This document shows, piece by piece, positions 4,619 to 6,008 of a stretch of DNA of 6,008 nt. Under the pieces are notes generated by a model. The model was not told the origin of the DNA. It ran no database searches and saw nothing but the letters and a program-made list of their open reading frames with translations. The position numbers and the translations under genes were made by a program. The stretch is from JBBPYR01 sp038199755. Lineage in GTDB: Bacteria > Chloroflexota > Ktedonobacteria > Ktedonobacterales > Ktedonobacteraceae. Location: positions 1 through 6,008 of the forward strand of contig JBBPYR010000060.1 in NCBI GenBank assembly GCA_038199755.1. Direction: 5' to 3'. Numbering within the stretch: position 1 is the stretch's first letter; every line of letters begins with the position of its first letter.

Positions 4619-5830
4619 GTGCGGAAACGCCTTGATCAACAGTCGCGTACAGGAAGTACGCATGATGTACTACCCTCAGTTGCGGAAGAAGAGTTGAAAT
4701 ACCGAAGCGCGGAAACCGATGGTGGTGAGGATGCGGTTGAGAGCGATGTGTCGGTAAAAAAGCTGAGCTATCTGGAGGCAATGATTGCTACCACTTCTGA
4801 TGCGATCATTGCATTAGATCAAAATTACCGTATTCTGGACATGAATACGGCAGCGGGTGCCGCATTGGGTTGCTCAACGCAAGAGGCGATCGGGTGTGGT
4901 TGTACTGAGGTACTACGTTGTCAGAATTTGAATCGAATGGAACTGTGTGGTACATCCAGTTGCCCACTTGTACGTGTACTGCAATCCAAAGAGGTCTTGC
5001 CCAATGAGGAGCTCATACTTGGCGTAGAGCCGGGGCACCTGAGTGAAGTTTCGGCTTGCATAACCCCGGTGAAGACCGCGGAAGGCATGTACGTGGTATT
5101 CACGGCCCGCGACATGTCGGCTTTGAAGGTTGCGAATCGGGTGCGCTCAAATTTTGTGTCGATGGTTTCTCATGAGTTACGGACACCTCTGAACTCGGTG
5201 CATGGCTTCGTCGATTTGCTGATGCAGGGACATATGGGAAAGTTGAATGACGAGCAGAAGCTCTATCTGGGGTATACACAAGAGGGTGTGCAACAACTGA
5301 TTGCGATTGTGGAAGATATCCTGTTCATGACCCGTTCTGACCTGGGTCAGTTTGAAATCAAGCAGCAAGAGGTGCAATTCCGTAGTTTGTTAAGACAGGT
5401 GGTTGGCAGTTTGCAGCCACAAGCCCGCAAAGCCGAGGTTGTCGTCTGCCAGGACTTGCCCACGCCCGCACCTGTGCTCTATGCTGATCCACAACGTATC
5501 CGCCAGGTACTCAACAACTTGATTACCAATGCCATCAAGTTTACCCCTCCCAGTGGAACGGTGACGGTGAGTGCCCGTCGTTATGACGAGCAATATGAAA
5601 TCATCTCCGTTTCCGATACGGGCTTTGGCATTCCTGTGCAAGATCGCGCACATGTGTTTGAGCGTTTTTACCAGTCGAATCACAACTTACAATCCAAGAT
5701 GGGTGGCTATGGTCTAGGGTTGTCGATCGCGAAACTCATCGTGGAGCAACACGGCGGCACCATTAACTTTGACTCACAGGTAAATGTTGGCACGACCTTT
5801 TATTTTACCGTACCCCTCTATAAGAAATAG
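4619..5830 (+). CDS. Cytoplasmic PAS-domain sensor histidine kinase, 403 aa
   Basis: It is the probable partner of the preceding regulator. The order is an N-terminal hydrophilic stretch of about 50 residues that looks disordered, a PAS domain (about 51-165), a HisKA dimerisation domain with the phosphorylated H185 in SHELRTPLN, and an HATPase_c domain. The ATPase domain has an N-box around N300-N304, a G1 box DTGFGIP (333-339), an F-box VFERFYQ (347-353) and a G2 box GGYGLGLSI (362-370). There is no membrane segment or signal peptide, so the signal is sensed inside the cell. The PAS domain carries C85, C93, C95, C101, C110, C115 and C147. The C101-x8-C110-x4-C115 run before PL resembles cysteine-bearing PAS variants and hints at redox or metal sensing, which is an inference. 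The GTG at 4619 has AGGGGG five bases upstream. No typical terminator follows the stop. All catalytic motifs are intact, so it should be an active kinase. Confidence 0.95.
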   Translation: MRKRLDQQSRTGSTHDVLPSVAEEELKYRSAETDGGEDAVESDVSVKKLSYLEAMIATTSDAIIALDQNYRILDMNTAAGAALGCSTQEAIGCGCTEVLRCQNLNRMELCGTSSCPLVRVLQSKEVLPNEELILGVEPGHLSEVSACITPVKTAEGMYVVFTARDMSALKVANRVRSNFVSMVSHELRTPLNSVHGFVDLLMQGHMGKLNDEQKLYLGYTQEGVQQLIAIVEDILFMTRSDLGQFEIKQQEVQFRSLLRQVVGSLQPQARKAEVVVCQDLPTPAPVLYADPQRIRQVLNNLITNAIKFTPPSGTVTVSARRYDEQYEIISVSDTGFGIPVQDRAHVFERFYQSNHNLQSKMGGYGLGLSIAKLIVEQHGGTINFDSQVNVGTTFYFTVPLYKK

Positions 5831-5849
5831 TAGGGACCAGCTTCAGCGC

Positions 5850-5894
5850 GTCCCCGTAACCCGTTGGCGAATCGCTTCTCAACGGGTACGGGAC
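5850..5894 (+). repeat. Bulged inverted repeat after the kinase gene
   Basis: The arms at 5850-5865 (GTCCCCGTAACCCGTT) and 5881-5894 (AACGGGTACGGGAC) pair over 14 bp with two single-base bulges. The 15-base loop contains a small GCGA-A-TCGC inverted repeat. It starts 19 bases past the kinase stop and could end or stabilise the operon mRNA. It is followed by TTAAGCGG rather than a T-run, so it is not a standard intrinsic terminator. Its right arm abuts the first composite repeat, so it may be part of that element instead. Confidence 0.6.
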
Positions 5895-5926
5895 TTAAGC
5901 GGACGATTCAGTAGGGGCGGGGGCGG
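5894..5926 (+). repeat. Composite G-rich repeat, copy 1
   Basis: CTTAAGCGGACGATTCAG (5894-5911) is followed directly by TAGGGGCGGGGGCGG (5912-5926). The same two blocks recur 74 bases further right at 5968. The identity is exact in both blocks, which is far beyond chance, so they descend from one duplicated element. Confidence 0.85.
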
Positions 5927-5937
5927 CGGACGAGGCG

Positions 5938-5960
5938 GGGCTGGGACCCTTGGGTCGCCC
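5938..5960 (+). repeat. Hairpin between the two composite repeats
   Basis: GACCC (5945-5949) pairs with GGGTC (5952-5956) across a TT loop, and GGGC (5938-5941) pairs with GCCC (5957-5960), leaving three bases bulged on the left side. It lies in the spacer of the repeat array and is probably part of the repeating unit, like the palindromic cores of dispersed intergenic repeats. No T-run follows. Confidence 0.5.
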
Positions 5961-5967
5961 GTGCCGG

Positions 5968-6008
5968 CTTAAGCGGACGATTCAGTTTTACAGTAGGGGC
6001 GGGGGCGG
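5968..6008 (+). repeat. Composite G-rich repeat, copy 2 with 8-base insertion, cut by the window end
   Basis: CTTAAGCGGACGATTCAG (5968-5985) repeats copy 1 exactly. Then TTTTACAG (5986-5993) intervenes before TAGGGGCGGGGGCGG (5994-6008), which again is identical to copy 1. The extra eight bases end in CAG, the same three bases that precede the junction in copy 1, so the difference could have arisen by a short duplication-mediated insertion or deletion. The window stops inside or at the end of the G-rich block, so the array may continue. Confidence 0.85.

Larger units (their letters stand above)
5831..6008. other. Gene-free GC-rich end region with hairpin and repeats
   Basis: No coding sequence is supportable in the 178 bases after the kinase stop. 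The region changes character sharply from the gene upstream: it is G-rich on the plus strand, with a bulged hairpin (5850-5894) and two copies of a composite repeat (5894-5926 and 5968-6008). The open frame that runs through it is only an overlap of the kinase 3' end and has no ribosome-binding site. It is probably a dispersed intergenic repeat element. Confidence 0.6.

Noticed and set aside
5784..5972. 62-codon open frame crossing the kinase stop into the terminal repeats
   Set aside because: It overlaps the kinase end in another frame, has no ribosome-binding site and ends in glycine-rich translation of the G-rich repeat.
5894..6008. CRISPR array
   Set aside because: There are only two copies with unequal internal structure, no regular spacers, and no cas genes in the window.

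Overview
The window looks like ordinary chromosome of a bacterium with moderate GC content. Every recognisable gene is a housekeeping or regulatory family, and no phage, transposase, toxin or CRISPR gene is visible. My best guess at the organism is a Chloroflexota member, possibly a Ktedonobacteria-type soil bacterium. The guess rests on an impression of the protein sequences, the paired small unknown genes and the G-rich dispersed-looking repeats at the right end. It is an inference and has not been searched.

Layout of the left half (minus strand). A perfect 30-bp palindromic terminator (1-30) follows a tRNA-Leu(UAA) gene (56-138), which has its own near-consensus promoter (165-193). A long hairpin terminator (203-260) separates the tRNA from a minus-strand cluster of three genes: a 66-aa unknown protein (1085-1285), a 70-aa unknown protein (795-1007) and a pentapeptide-repeat protein with 20 uninterrupted repeats (290-745). 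The cluster probably starts at a TTGACT-17-TATAGT promoter at 1417-1445, which leaves a leader of about 125 nt carrying 14-bp direct repeats.

Layout of the right half (plus strand). A 422-bp AT-rich divergent intergenic region (1286-1707) also holds a TTGACG-17-CATAAT promoter (1616-1644) for mnmG, the tRNA wobble-uridine modification enzyme (1708-3771). After a 152-nt gap come an OmpR-family response regulator (3924-4604, GTG start) and, 14 nt further on, a soluble PAS histidine kinase with a cysteine cluster in its PAS domain (4619-5830). These two form a clear two-component operon. I see no terminator between mnmG and the regulator, so read-through is possible.

The last 178 bases contain no gene. 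They hold a bulged hairpin and two copies of a composite G-rich repeat, the second interrupted by 8 extra bases and running off the window.

How the parts relate: MnmG, with MnmE, modifies U34 of tRNAs such as the tRNA-Leu(UAA) encoded at the left, although the two genes are not co-transcribed. The kinase and regulator presumably sense a cytoplasmic, perhaps redox or metal, signal and control unknown promoters. I find no convincing new multi-gene system. The items most worth checking are the cysteine-bearing PAS kinase, the repeat cluster in the divergent promoter region, the two small unknown genes and the terminal repeats.
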